Assembly: GCA_022813625.1 (NCBI GenBank)
Contig: JAKLMB010000004.1
Span: 1,426,001-1,490,000, forward strand
From: Aaosphaeria pasadenensis
Lineage: Eukaryota; Ascomycota; Dothideomycetes; Pleosporales
Length of the DNA stretch: 64,000 nt
Reading direction: 5' to 3'
Shown here: positions 24,082 to 33,951 of the stretch, in pieces
Position numbering within the stretch: position 1 is the stretch's first letter
Layout: every line of letters starts with the position of its first letter
Translations under genes and position numbers: made by a program
Notes under the pieces: model-generated
Told to the model about the DNA's origin: nothing
Database searches by the model: none
What the model saw: the letters and a program-made list of their open reading frames with translations, nothing else

Positions 24082-25223
24082 ATGTATCTTTCAACCATTA
24101 CCACCATTGCTGGCAGCGCCAGCATCGCTTTTGCCCACCCATTCAAGGCCGTCATTCGAGATGTTCCGGCCTTCCCAGCTGGCAGTACCTGGGACATTCT
24201 TCTCAACAAAGGTGACGCACCCGGCAACATCCGACAAGTCACTACCAACAACATCCAAGCCATCGACATCGATCTTTTCGACACCGACAAGGCGACCATT
24301 GCAGATCTGAAGGCCACGAAACAGGTCATTTGCTACTTCTCCGCTGGGACCAAGGAGGGCTGGCGCCCTGATGCCGGGAGCTTCAAGGACGGAGATGTGG
24401 GGAAGAACATGGACGATTGGCCTGATGAGGCTTGGTTGAACGTCAAGTCTGAAAATGTCAGGAACATTATGAAACTTCGCATCAAGAAGGCCGCGGAGAG
24501 CGGCTGCACCGCCGTCGATCCGGACAATGTTGATGGATTTGTGAGTGCCCTCTCTGGCTTGTATCAAGTAGCCTCTTCTAATTGTACCTACAGGATGGCG
24601 GACAAGACGGCTTCGGTTACGACAAGAGCGCTTACGTCGACTACGTCAAGTTCCTAGCCCAGGAGGCCAACGCTCAAAACCTCGCAATCGGACTCAAGAA
24701 CGCAGTAGACATCATCCCCGACGTCGTCAGCGTCGTCCAATTCGCCGTCAACGAACAATGCCACGAATACGCGGGCGAATGCGCGAAATACAAGCCATTC
24801 ACCGCCCAGAACAAGGCCGTTTTCAACATCGAATACGGCACTCAGTCTTGCGAGACTCCTGCCGGCGTGAAGCTTTCGACGCTGATCAAGCCGGAAGATC
24901 AGGGTCTCAATACCCTGGGAGGTGCGTGCCAGGGTGACAACAATGGAACGCCTACGGAGGAGGAGGAAGAGGGACAGACGTCTGTGCCGGTGCAGGCGCC
25001 TACTCCTGTCAAGACTGTTGCGCCCGCACCTACTCAGACGCAGAGTCAGGCACCGTCGAAAACTAATGGCCCTGCGCAGCCAACACCTACGGAAACTGAA
25101 GAAGAGGAGGAGGAGGAGGAGGAGGAGGAGGAAGAGGAAGAGAAGGAGCCGTCTGGTAGCCATCGCCCCTGGGGATGGTGGAAGTGGAACAAGCATCATG
25201 GAAAGGGACGTCGTCCATACTAG
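24082..25223 (+). CDS. Secreted endo-alpha-1,4-polygalactosaminidase, GH114 family
   Basis: Predicted secreted glycoside hydrolase that cleaves alpha-1,4-linked galactosamine polymers such as fungal galactosaminogalactan. Exons 24082-24540 and 24594-25223 give 362 aa; the 53-nt intron starts GTGAGT. Residues 1-19 form a signal peptide ending AFAHP. The GH114 TIM-barrel region covers about residues 35-275: TWDILLNKG, IDIDLFDTD, QVICYFSAGT, a VDPDNVDGF motif (146-153) and VFNIEYG with Glu233, which fit the catalytic Asp and Glu of the family. After residue about 280 is a Thr/Pro/Gln linker, then 17 consecutive Glu and a basic/aromatic tail WGWWKWNKHHGKGRR. The polymer-like tail is not needed for the fold and may hold the enzyme at the wall or matrix (inference). 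No other galactosaminogalactan cluster gene is visible next to it. Confidence 0.9.
25098..25148 (+). repeat. GAG/GAA tract encoding 17 Glu
   Basis: Seventeen consecutive Glu codons, mostly GAG, in frame inside the GH114 gene. Trinucleotide runs of this kind change length by slippage without breaking the frame. Confidence 0.95.
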
Positions 25224-26616
25224 GGCAATGGTCTTTGTAGTATGGGCCAGACCCTACTGAGAACATTAAAGCCTGTACTTTGCTGGAAGATGGTTGCACG
25301 ATGCAGTAACCTTGTCGATGTACCATAGTATCTCATGTGTAGAGGATTCTCTGGCGGCTACTTGCTCCTTGTCATAGAACTCTTATGAGTGGCGAGCAGA
25401 TAACAATACTACTCTTTAGAGGTATAAATGATAGCGCTGAAATCGTGAGCATTTGAAGCTCCATTGCTGCGTCTTCCGTTATTCGTGCCATACTTGTATC
25501 ATTCGTTGCAAGACACTAGCATAGAGTAGTTGTCCTATGATCGCTTTAACATTGAGCGCAGTCGCGGACTGAGGAAAAATAATCATTCCTTCTCTTATGA
25601 TTCTCAATTCTTATAAAGTCTTGTCCGCGCTGTTACTCGGTTTTGGCGCATCACCCTACGGTATGGACAGTTAGTTCCTTAAAGGAGAAGTTCCGGGCAA
25701 AGTACCACTAGGATAGCTTCAAGAAGCAAAGAGTGACCTTTACCGAAGTTACTGTATGGTCAGATTAAGGAAATCTTAAAAGAAGGGACTTGGTGCTAAT
25801 GTAGCAACTAAAAATAGTGTCTATTTTTGATGTACTTGCATGTCTCAACAGCGAACGAAGAATCACTGCTAGCCTGGTGTCCTTGGTAAAATAGAAGATG
25901 ATTCCGCCAAAGGTCGATTACTATCAAAAATTCGTTGCCCTTCATCATTTGTGACCGAGTAATTCATCAAGCAGATTACAACAAGTAATGGCGTGACAAC
26001 TTACGGAAGGCGGCATAATATTATGAATTGAAGGATTGTTACCACTAACCCAATGTAAACAAGCAATCGGACCTCCCACCAAAGGTGCGATAGGCAATGC
26101 TTCGCATGCTTGTTTTCCACCCATGGCAATTCGTACAAACGGTCATATCCAGCAGGCATTAATTACATCACCTCGGCCCATACCAAAAATCGGCCTCTTG
26201 GAGAAAAATATCGGGGCCTTCCAAAGGCGTGATTTAAAAGCGATTAGTGGTTGGGCGAATTCATGCTGAACGAGCTTCCTGTTTGGGCAATGGATGAACG
26301 TTTTCCAATTTAGCCCTATCGAAAACCTGCTGCTGATTCGCCTGAGTGCACGTTCTGCCGGGGTACCTGAAAGCTTGCCTGCCAAAATATCCGGGGTTCC
26401 TAATGATGATGGTCGTCAACTGCCTGTTGAGGGCAAGCAACTCGAGGCATGATGACGGTTTACATTGGACTTATGCGGAAGTCCAGGCTCGCGGAATACG
26501 CAATGGCCTCCTGGGAAGCTCTCGAGCTGCAGGATAAGTATGAGCAGGTTTCCTCGGTTTTTCTAGATGCTGTTAGCTAGCTAGGTACTGCCAGTCTTCC
26601 TGCTGCTCTCGTGAGA
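25224..26616. other. Intergenic region, GH114 to S41 peptidase
   Basis: About 1.4 kb of AT-rich sequence with no supported gene. Short frames at 26036-26269 (plus) and 26143-26385 (minus) overlap each other and have no domain. The section 25740-26020 is distinctly AT-rich compared with the flanking genes. No terminal repeats were noticed. Confidence 0.5.
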
Positions 26617-29023
26617 ATGCAGTTGTACAATTCAGTCGTGGGGCTCGCCCTCGCCTCGGGTGCTTTGGCATCTCCGCTGCAGCTCAATAACAGGCAATAT
26701 ACCACTTCGCCTTGCGCAGAGGTCAGCGCTGCTGTTGCTGCTCAGCCAGATGCGGCTACACCTACCGTGCCTGCGCAATTGGCATACGATTGCATTACCA
26801 GTGTGCCATTGAACAAGAGTGCTGCCTTGGATCTGATCGATTCCATCACACCCTACTTCCGATGGCAATCGAACACCGTTTGGCTGAAAGACCCGCCAAA
26901 GGAATACGCCGAGAAGGTGCAAGAGGGCGTGGATGTGTGGGGAGGCCTTGAGGACATCCAATCGAAGGTTGAGAGCGAAACCTTCAAGAACGAATTTGAG
27001 GTATGCTATGTAACGTTGACAGCGGCATCCTAAGATACTGATATGCTTTAGTTTGGTTGGGCTCTGTACCGACTGTTGCAAACGACCCATGACGGTCACT
27101 TTGTTTTCGTCCCAGATGTCATTGGCACGGTGTTCAACTGGGCTCGTCCGGTCCCCCTTGTTTCGGTCTCAGAGGATGGCAAATCCTTGCCCAAGCCTTT
27201 CGTCTACCCTGATATCCTTGCAAGCTCCTTTGGAAACGCATCCTTCACCCCATCGGCGATCACTAAGATCAACGGCCAGGACGCTCTCGAATTCCTCGAG
27301 AATTGGTCGCAGTTCGGGTCGCTTCAGGACAGAGATGCCCTGTACAACAACGTCTTCTATAACTTGGCGGCTGTGTCTATCGGCACGGCTAGCACGTCAA
27401 TTGGTACCTTTGCTGGTAGTGGACGAGGCCGATGGGTAATTTATTCCATCAATTGACACTCAAGGAGCTGTACTAACAATATCATAGGTTTACCCTGGCG
27501 CAGAGACCGAACTCGAGTTCGAGAATGGCACTTCCGTCACTCTTCAGAACTACGCTCGCGTTCTTGTGCCCTTCGATGGCATCACGGATGGCGAGAGTCT
27601 GTACAAGACGTGGTTCGTCCACGACAAGCCCACCGAGACTGAGCCAGAGCCAGCGCCAGTACCTTCCAACTCGACGGTCCCGACTCCTTCGGCGACCCCA
27701 TCAGCTACATCGCGACCTGCGCCGGGATACCCACCGCCAGTCGTTCGGGAGAGGGACAACATTATTGGTGGCTACTACCTCGAAGACGACTACTCGGATA
27801 TCGCGGTCCTTTCCGTTCCCTCGTTTGTATCTTCCCAAGAAGAAGTTGGCCGTTTCCAGGAGGTCGGAGAACAATTCCTTGCTGCCGCCAGAGCAGCTGG
27901 CAAGAAGAAGCTTATCATCGATGTCTCTGCCAACGGCGGTGGCACAATCCTGCAAGGATACGACCTCTACAAGCAGCTGTTCCCCAAGGGCATCGGACAT
28001 GCCGCAGGTGATCGATTCCGTGCTTTCGAAAGTACCGACCTCCTAGGCCAAAAGTACTCCGAGGTTGCCGGTACCCTTCCATACGAGCTCGTTAGCCCCG
28101 ACGACAACGAGACGCTATACACTCTCGTGTCCGAAGTCTCAGCATCCATCTTCAACTACCGAACCGACGTTGACGAGAACGACGAGAACTTTTCCAGCTG
28201 GGACGACAAGTTCGGCCCTGTCGAGCTCAACGGCGACAACTTCACCAACATCATCCACTGGAACCTGTCTGATGAGCTGATCCCCTGGAGCTCCGGCGGC
28301 ATCTACATCCATGGCTACGGTAACCTCACCAACTTCACCCAGCCCTTCGAAGCCGAGGACATCGTCGTCGTGACAGACGGCTACTGCGCATCCACCTGCA
28401 CCATCTTCTCCGAGCTGATGCGACAACGCCAGGGCGTCAAGTACATTTCCCTCGGCGGCCGTTCCAAGGAGGGCATCACGCAAGCGATCGGCGGCGTCAA
28501 GGGCACGAACAACTACCCGTGGTCCTACATCCAGTTCCTCGCGCAGTTCGGCATCCAGAACATCTCGACTCCCGAGGAGGGCGCCACGCTCAACGAGACC
28601 CAGCTCGGCGAGTACTGGAGCGAGACGCCGTTCGACCGCGCTGCCATCGGATCCTCCATCAACGTCAACTTCCGCGACGGATGGCGCGACGACGGAGACT
28701 ACGACTACCCGCTCCAGTTCCTATGGGAGCCGTCAGACTGCAGGATCTACTACACCAAGGAGATGACGTACGACGTCACGGCTATCTGGAAGGCCGTTGC
28801 GGATACTACATGGGGCGAGGACAGCCACTGTGTTGCTGGTGATCTTGGTGCGGGAGGAAAGAACAAGAGGGAGATGCGCAGGTCTTTGACCGCGGAGGAC
28901 ATTGCGCACTCGTCGAGGATGCATGCTTGGAAGAGGAGCCTCGAGGTCGCGGACTATCCTTTGGATCTGTTCACCGATATGAGGTTGCATAAGATTAACA
29001 GCAAGGGTTTCATGTTCCCTTGA
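26617..29023 (+). CDS. Secreted S41-type (CPAF-like/UstP-like) serine peptidase
   Basis: Predicted extracellular serine peptidase of the S41/ClpP-crotonase-fold family, related to fungal proteins annotated like UstP. Exons 26617-27000, 27052-27435 and 27488-29023; 767 aa, both introns phase 0. The frame is open six bases further upstream from a GTG, but the first ATG is at 26617. Residues 1-18 are a signal peptide (VVGLALASGALASP). A first domain (about 25-300) contains VCYV/FGWALYRLLQTTHDGHF, the usual N-terminal block. A Pro/Thr/Glu-rich linker (about 303-341) precedes the peptidase fold. There the IIDVSANGGGTILQGYDLY strand-turn and VVTDGYCASTCTIFSELM, with probable nucleophile Ser near residue 558, are visible. 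Many Asn-X-Ser/Thr sites fit secretion. Substrate is unknown. No peptide-product cluster partners are seen nearby. Confidence 0.85.
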
Positions 29024-29403
29024 ACGTATATATGTGTACAAGATAGTAATTAAACGATATATATAGCTAAAATAGCTTTCCTCAATGTCTGAATTCAAAA
29101 TTCATCTATATTTTGGCAGTGTGTCAGATTCTGCATGCGCCTTGGTGATGTCGAGGCAGTTACTAACTGATATCGGAGTCCATCCATTGTCCTCTAAATT
29201 CACATGCTCGTCGCTCCTGCGAGTACCCAATCGCGCATAACTTTGCACGTCTGCTGCTGGCTTGGGAGCTGGTACGATGCCAGCTTCATGGCATGTCCTA
29301 CACGCGCCTGTTATCTCTCGACTTCCCTTAGGCGTCGATCCAGCCGCCGCCCGAAGTCATCAAATCGATCAATCTATCAATCAATCACCGCAACAACACG
29401 CGC
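29024..29403. other. Intergenic region, convergent 3' ends
   Basis: The peptidase (plus) and the small minus-strand gene converge here. The first 100 bp are AT-rich with ATATAT runs suited to a polyadenylation region. No gene is seen. The ATCAATCAATC run at 29360-29390 is a minor repeat. Confidence 0.5.
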
Positions 29404-29895
29404 TCAATCCCCATGCGTGTGGATCCAAAAATCCCTCTCCTCCATCCTCCCCTCCCTAACCCCCTCCAACACCCCCTTCACCCACCTCGGCGGCCCAGGC
29501 GGTCCCCCCATTCCCCCCATACCACCTCCCGCACCTCCTCCCATCGGACACTCCAACTCGAACCCCCTCCTCTCCACCAACTTCTCCACCTCCTCCACGA
29601 TCCCTAGGCTCTGTTCCCGCGCCGCTGCAGCGTCCAAATGCTGTTGCTGGCGCAGCGCGGCTCGCTTCTCGAGGTGCGCGGAGAGCTGGTCCAGGCGTGA
29701 TGAGGCGAATTTGTGGAGGGAGTGGATGAGGCGGTTTAAGATGTCCATGAGAAGGCGATAGAGCAGCTCTGTGGCGATTGCGGTGCCGGTTTGGGCTGTG
29801 AAGAGGCGGGAGGGGAGGAGGGAGGTGGAGTGGGAGGTGGTTGTGAGGGAGGAGGAGGGTCCGGGGCGGTAGAGGACCATTGATGAGGATGCCAT
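29404..29895 (-). CDS. Small helical protein of unknown function
   Basis: A single-exon frame of 163 aa. I do not recognise the family. Residues 1-35 are Ser/Thr-rich. Residues about 36-112 look strongly helical and charged with hydrophobic spacing (LLYRLLMDILNRLIHSLHKF, then a Glu/Arg/Gln-rich segment), suggesting a coiled coil. A Gly-rich loop GGGAGGGMGGMGG (about 118-131) and a short helical C-terminus follow. The start at 29895 lies in the context AAAAATGGC. The patterned hydrophobic and charged spacing argues against a chance frame, but no homologue can be named. It diverges from the gene at 30786. Confidence 0.55.
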   Translation of the reverse strand: MASSSMVLYRPGPSSSLTTTSHSTSLLPSRLFTAQTGTAIATELLYRLLMDILNRLIHSLHKFASSRLDQLSAHLEKRAALRQQQHLDAAAAREQSLGIVEEVEKLVERRGFELECPMGGGAGGGMGGMGGPPGPPRWVKGVLEGVREGRMEERDFWIHTHGD

Positions 29896-30785
29896 TTTTA
29901 ATGAAGGGTTTGGTGGAGAACGTTTGTTTGATATTGTTATTGATGTTGATGTTCAATTCAATCTTGTTGGCGCATTCGATCCCGTTTGGTAAATGAATGA
30001 GTGGGTTTGTATCTGGATGGTCGCTTTTGTTGGATGAATGAGAGACAGTTCACGCGAGGGGAGGGCGGATTTTTGGGCGAATTTTCGAGATTGGGGGAAG
30101 GAGTGTTGTTGAATTTGAAGAAAAGCTATTGAGGAGGTGTTTGACATTTTTATGATTACTCTTAGGATCCTTCGGGGCTGAGATTAGTGAACGCCGTCGC
30201 CTGATGCTTGCCTGAGATAATTCTCGATGTCTGTATGGGGAAAATACAGATCTGGCCAATTAGAGGGCAGCATCAGATCGGTTGAGAGTAGAGCGAATTC
30301 CCGATATCGGTGATTCGTTAGAACGAGACTCCGACTACCATGAAGTCAAGTCATGTGACTTTACATACACTATCGCAGCTGCAGGTGCGCGCCTGTTCAC
30401 TCGATCCACAACGACACTTCATCCATGCGAACGCTCCTTGTTGCCCACTTGCCCCACTGAAACGTTGGACTGGTCCAGCCAGCCGTAACGTTACGTCTTT
30501 CCACTTCCCTGCATGGCGCTGCTGCTGTCATACATGAACATGAACATCATGGAGGCGGAGGCAGATTTCCAAAACCCTGAAACTGGGCTCGCGCTAGCAC
30601 CCAAATGACGTAGACGGATCGGGACAACAACGACATATATTCACAAAACCAGTACATACCTTTCGAATCCTTCATGCAATTCATCTGCTGTCGCTTATGA
30701 GTAAACCCATATATCGTAAATCATTAGCTTCTACATTTCAACTATAATAAGATCTCATTTTACATCTGTATATCAACCATTGGCC
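29896..30785. other. Divergent upstream region
   Basis: 890 bp between two divergent start codons. Nothing coding is supported; minus-strand frames at 29953-30259 are basic and unstructured. The last 150 bp before 30786 are AT-rich with TATATCAACC, a reasonable core promoter and leader for the plus-strand gene. Confidence 0.45.
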
Positions 30786-32292
30786 ATGTCTGCAGTGGAT
30801 CAGCTCAAACAGCAGAATGCTGCTCTACAAGGTAAAGACTACCTATCGAACCCAACATCCAGAGATCGTCCTTCGAAATGAATTGAACCCAACGATATCT
30901 GACAATGTCTCCAGCGAGCGTGGGCAATCTCTCTAAGGTAGCCCAAGGAGCTCAATCCACCGCGAACAAGTCCACGGCGGGAGCCACCAAGACAGCAACG
31001 CCCGTGAAGAAAGCGACTACGAACACTGCTACGGCTGCCAATGATACAGCATTGCCCATGAGAAAGGCACCTCGCAAGTTGGACCGAAACAACCCTACTA
31101 CCATCACCAACAACACCACTGCGTCGAAGACCACAACACCTGTGAAGGCTGCTGCAACAAAGACTGCTGTGGGGACGAAGAAAGTGGCTCCACCAGCAGC
31201 GGCCACGAACAAGGCTACACCAGTGAAGAACACAACCTCAACCGTCACTCCGGCCAAGAAAACACCTGTCACAGCCGTACAAAAGAAGACTCCCGTAACA
31301 CCCGCAAAGAAGGCTCCTATAACATCAACACCAGCCAAAATCACCAACACAACCACCGCCTCAAAAGCAACACCCGCCCGCACTCCCCTCGGCACGAAGA
31401 AAAACGTGCCCGCATCCCGCACAACCGCTGCCTCCACCACCACCGCAACTCCTAAGAAGACCCCCATCCAAAGCACCATCCCGGGCGGCATCAAGCCCAC
31501 GCCCACCGCCGTCCAAAAAGCCAGCCCAGCCCCCTCCCCCGCCACCAAGAAGTCCCCGAACGTCGTGTCCCGGGGTGCGGGAGCCCTCGCGGGCGCCACG
31601 AACCAGACCGTCGGCCTGACGACCGGCACGTTGAACACGGTGACCGACTCCGCGACGACGGGCGTCAACAAGACGGTCAACGGCGTCACGGGCGTCGCTG
31701 GGAAGGGGCTCGACAAGCTGCCCGCTGGTGTTGGCAAGCCTGTCAAGCATGTCACCGATGGGGTGGGGAAGACGGCGACGGGCGCGACGGATAACATATA
31801 CTACACTGCCGGCGCGGCGACGAAGGGGCTCCAGGGCACGGCGAGTAAGACTACGGGAGCGCTGAGTAAGGGGGATGTCAAGGGGACGGTTGGGGGGTTG
31901 AGCAGTGGGGTAGGGAATACGGTTAAGGGGACTGGGAAGGTGAGTTCGATTTTGCTTTTATTTGTATTCTTCTTGCTCTGGTGTGATGATGAGGAATTGA
32001 TATGCTAACACTTTACCTCATTCAGGGCCTCGGAAACACAGTCGGCGATGCAGTCGGTGGAGTCGGCTCGACCGTCGGCGGCCCCCTCGGCGACGTCGTG
32101 GGTGGAGTGGGTAAAGGCGCTGGCGATGCCGTTGGCGGCATCACTGGCGGTTTGGGCGAGGGCGTCGGCAAGCTGGGCAAGGGGGATGTCATTGGAGGGC
32201 TCGGAAGCACTGTCGGCGGGCTTCACAAGGGGGTTGGGGGTTTGATTGGAGGTATTGCGGGAGGTGCTGGTGGAGGCAAGGATGAAGATTGA
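30786..32292 (+). CDS. Low-complexity protein: H1-like Lys/Thr/Ala/Pro domain plus Gly/Val-rich repeats
   Basis: Unknown function. Exons 30786-30831, 30915-31939 and 32026-32292; 445 aa. The first exon is added because ATG...CAAG|GTAAAG is followed by CTGAC and AG at 30914, joining in frame. An ATG at 30905 lies inside that intron and is not the likely start. Residues 1-15 are a short polar helix (DQLKQQNAALQ). Residues about 20-210 are Lys/Thr/Ala/Pro-rich with many TPVKK, TPAKK and TPKK motifs, like the tail of linker histone H1. Residues about 220-440 are repeats of TVGGVG, GxGKGxGDAVGG and similar, Gly/Val/Thr-rich with regularly spaced Lys or Asp. No signal peptide or membrane segment. 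Composition recalls disordered, desiccation-type or structural proteins, but this is inference. GC-rich third positions rise through exon 2. Confidence 0.75.
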
Positions 32293-32571
32293 ATTCAAGA
32301 CTGGATCATGGACTTGGAATCGATCTTTGAGGAGGAGGAGGAGGAAGAAGAGGGGGAAGACGGTGGAGGGACGCCAAAAAGGGGAAGTTGATATCGGGGT
32401 AATGTAACATGGTTCATTTTCGGTCGTAGTAAGTCGTCGTTAAGTATATCTCTATGTCTACTTATCATAGCTCATTTGTATTTTTAATCCCGTTTCCCTA
32501 GTCAAATTCAAAAGAACCCATTCCTTTTCTCCAAACCACTCAACTCCACTCCATCCCAACCCTCCAAATCC

Positions 32572-33776
32572 TCAATCCTCAGGGCCCAAAGGAGGCTCAC
32601 TAGCCGCCATATTACACTGCCTGAAAACCCTCACCTCCTCGTCCGAGAAACTCCCCGTAACCGAATGCAACACGCCCCTATTATCAAAGATCACGAAATC
32701 CCCCTCCTGCCAATCCACCGCATACACCAACTCGGGCGCGATCCCCGGCCTCTGCAAACGATGCACGATCGCCCTCACCTCCTCCAGATCATCAATCACA
32801 GTCCCGTCTTCCAGCACGAGTTTCTGCACCGCGCTCGGGTGGATCTGCAGCGCGAGACGCCCAGTTACCGGGTTCTTCCAGCACATGGGGAGCGTCTGGA
32901 TGAGCGCGGGGTCGATGGGCGGGAGGGACGATTCAGGGAGCTCGAGGCCGGAGGATTCGAGGCCTAGGCCGTCCGGGCGAGACCGCGCGGAGGACATCCA
33001 GATGTAGGGGTGCGGTGCGTACTGCACTTTCGTTGTGCGGGCGAAGTGCTGGTCGGCTGGGGAGAGGAGGTCGTAGGTTGTGTAGGAGGAGGAGAAGGCG
33101 GTGCTGCCGCGGGGGACTTGTAGGGTGTCACCGCTGCCGTCGGAGGTGTAGTGTAGGGTTTGAGGGGCGGATTGGGGGACCGAGACGGCGAGGAGGGAGG
33201 TCGCTTTTGGGGGGTGGAGCGCGTAGAGCGCGGCGTCGATGTGCCAGCGGTAGAAGCGCGTGTTGTCGCGGTCTTCTTCGTCGCTGATGGAGGTGGAGTG
33301 GAAGGTCTTGTGGTGGGGGTGCTTCAGGGTGATGTTGGAGAGTCCTTCGAATGATTCGACGAAGCCGTTTCCGATGACCTGGACTTGGGGCTGGTGAGGG
33401 ATGGTTTTGAGGTCCGGGTGCAGGATGGAGCGCTTTGCGTCGAGCGTTTTGCCATGGCCGTAGCTGTCGGCGGCTGGGTCGAAGAGCTTGGTGATTTCGT
33501 ATTGTGCCCGGGGTGTGAGGTTTTGCTGGTTCTTGAAGAGGATGACGCTGTTTTCGTAAAGTGCTTTTCGAATAGCAGCACAGTCGGCGTCTGATGTATT
33601 GTTAGTCACTATTTCAAGTTCATGAAGTATTGATGAAATGGTATATATTCTGATATGAACCTACCGGAGAGATTCTCGAGATCGAGTCCGCGTATTTCAG
33701 CGCCGAAGTCGATACTTGAGCCAGGAGGCGGTGGCAGTTTATGAACTTCGATGTTGCTTCCGGTTGAGTGAGGCAT
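32572..33776 (-). CDS. xanA: Alpha-ketoglutarate-dependent xanthine dioxygenase
   Basis: Fe(II)/2-oxoglutarate dioxygenase of the TauD/TfdA fold, most like the fungal enzyme that hydroxylates xanthine to uric acid, a cofactor-independent route in purine catabolism. Exons 33776-33665 and 33590-32572; 376 aa, close to the known length. The 74-nt intron has GTAGGT and GACTAACAATACATCAG. Iron ligands: His154 and Asp156 in RWHIDAAL, and His346 in NRGVLHSV; the Arg residues in EVRVFRQCN near 358-361 suit 2-oxoglutarate binding. PMCWKNPVTGRLALQIHPSAV and YAPHPYIWMSSARSRP are the blocks I associate with XanA. An ATG 60 bp upstream (33836) is in frame; 33776 was chosen because the extra residues look like leader. 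Upstream UaY and GATA sites support the purine assignment. A less specific TauD-family role is the alternative. Confidence 0.85.
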
Positions 33777-33907
33777 GTTTGCGAGTTGGAACTTCTTTGA
33801 AAGGTCTGATTTACTCAAATTAGAATGAATCACCAAACGGACCGTCTTTAGTTATATAGTTACTTATACATGGAGAATTTCGATCATATACTGTTGTCAA
33901 ATGAATT

Positions 33908-33913
33908 CGATAG
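33908..33913 (+). promoter_or_regulatory. GATA-factor site (CGATAG)
   Basis: CGATAG fits the AreA-type HGATAR core and lies 132 bp upstream of the xanA start. Further GATA cores lie at about 34024 (TTATCT) and 34047 (CTTATCAG). Nitrogen regulation of xanA through AreA is established in A. nidulans; here it is inferred from sites alone. Confidence 0.4.
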
Positions 33914-33937
33914 GGACAAATCCGCTGGTTTGCGGCT

Positions 33938-33951
33938 TCGGGAGCGGCCGA
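33938..33951. promoter_or_regulatory. Perfect UaY-type site TCGG-N6-CCGA upstream of xanA
   Basis: TCGGGAGCGGCCGA is an exact TCGG-N6-CCGA dyad, the recognition sequence of the Zn2Cys6 purine-utilisation activator UaY (and of yeast Ppr1). It starts 162 bp upstream of the xanA ATG at 33776 on the promoter side. A perfect match is expected about once per 65 kb by chance, so position and gene identity together make it persuasive. Confidence 0.65.
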
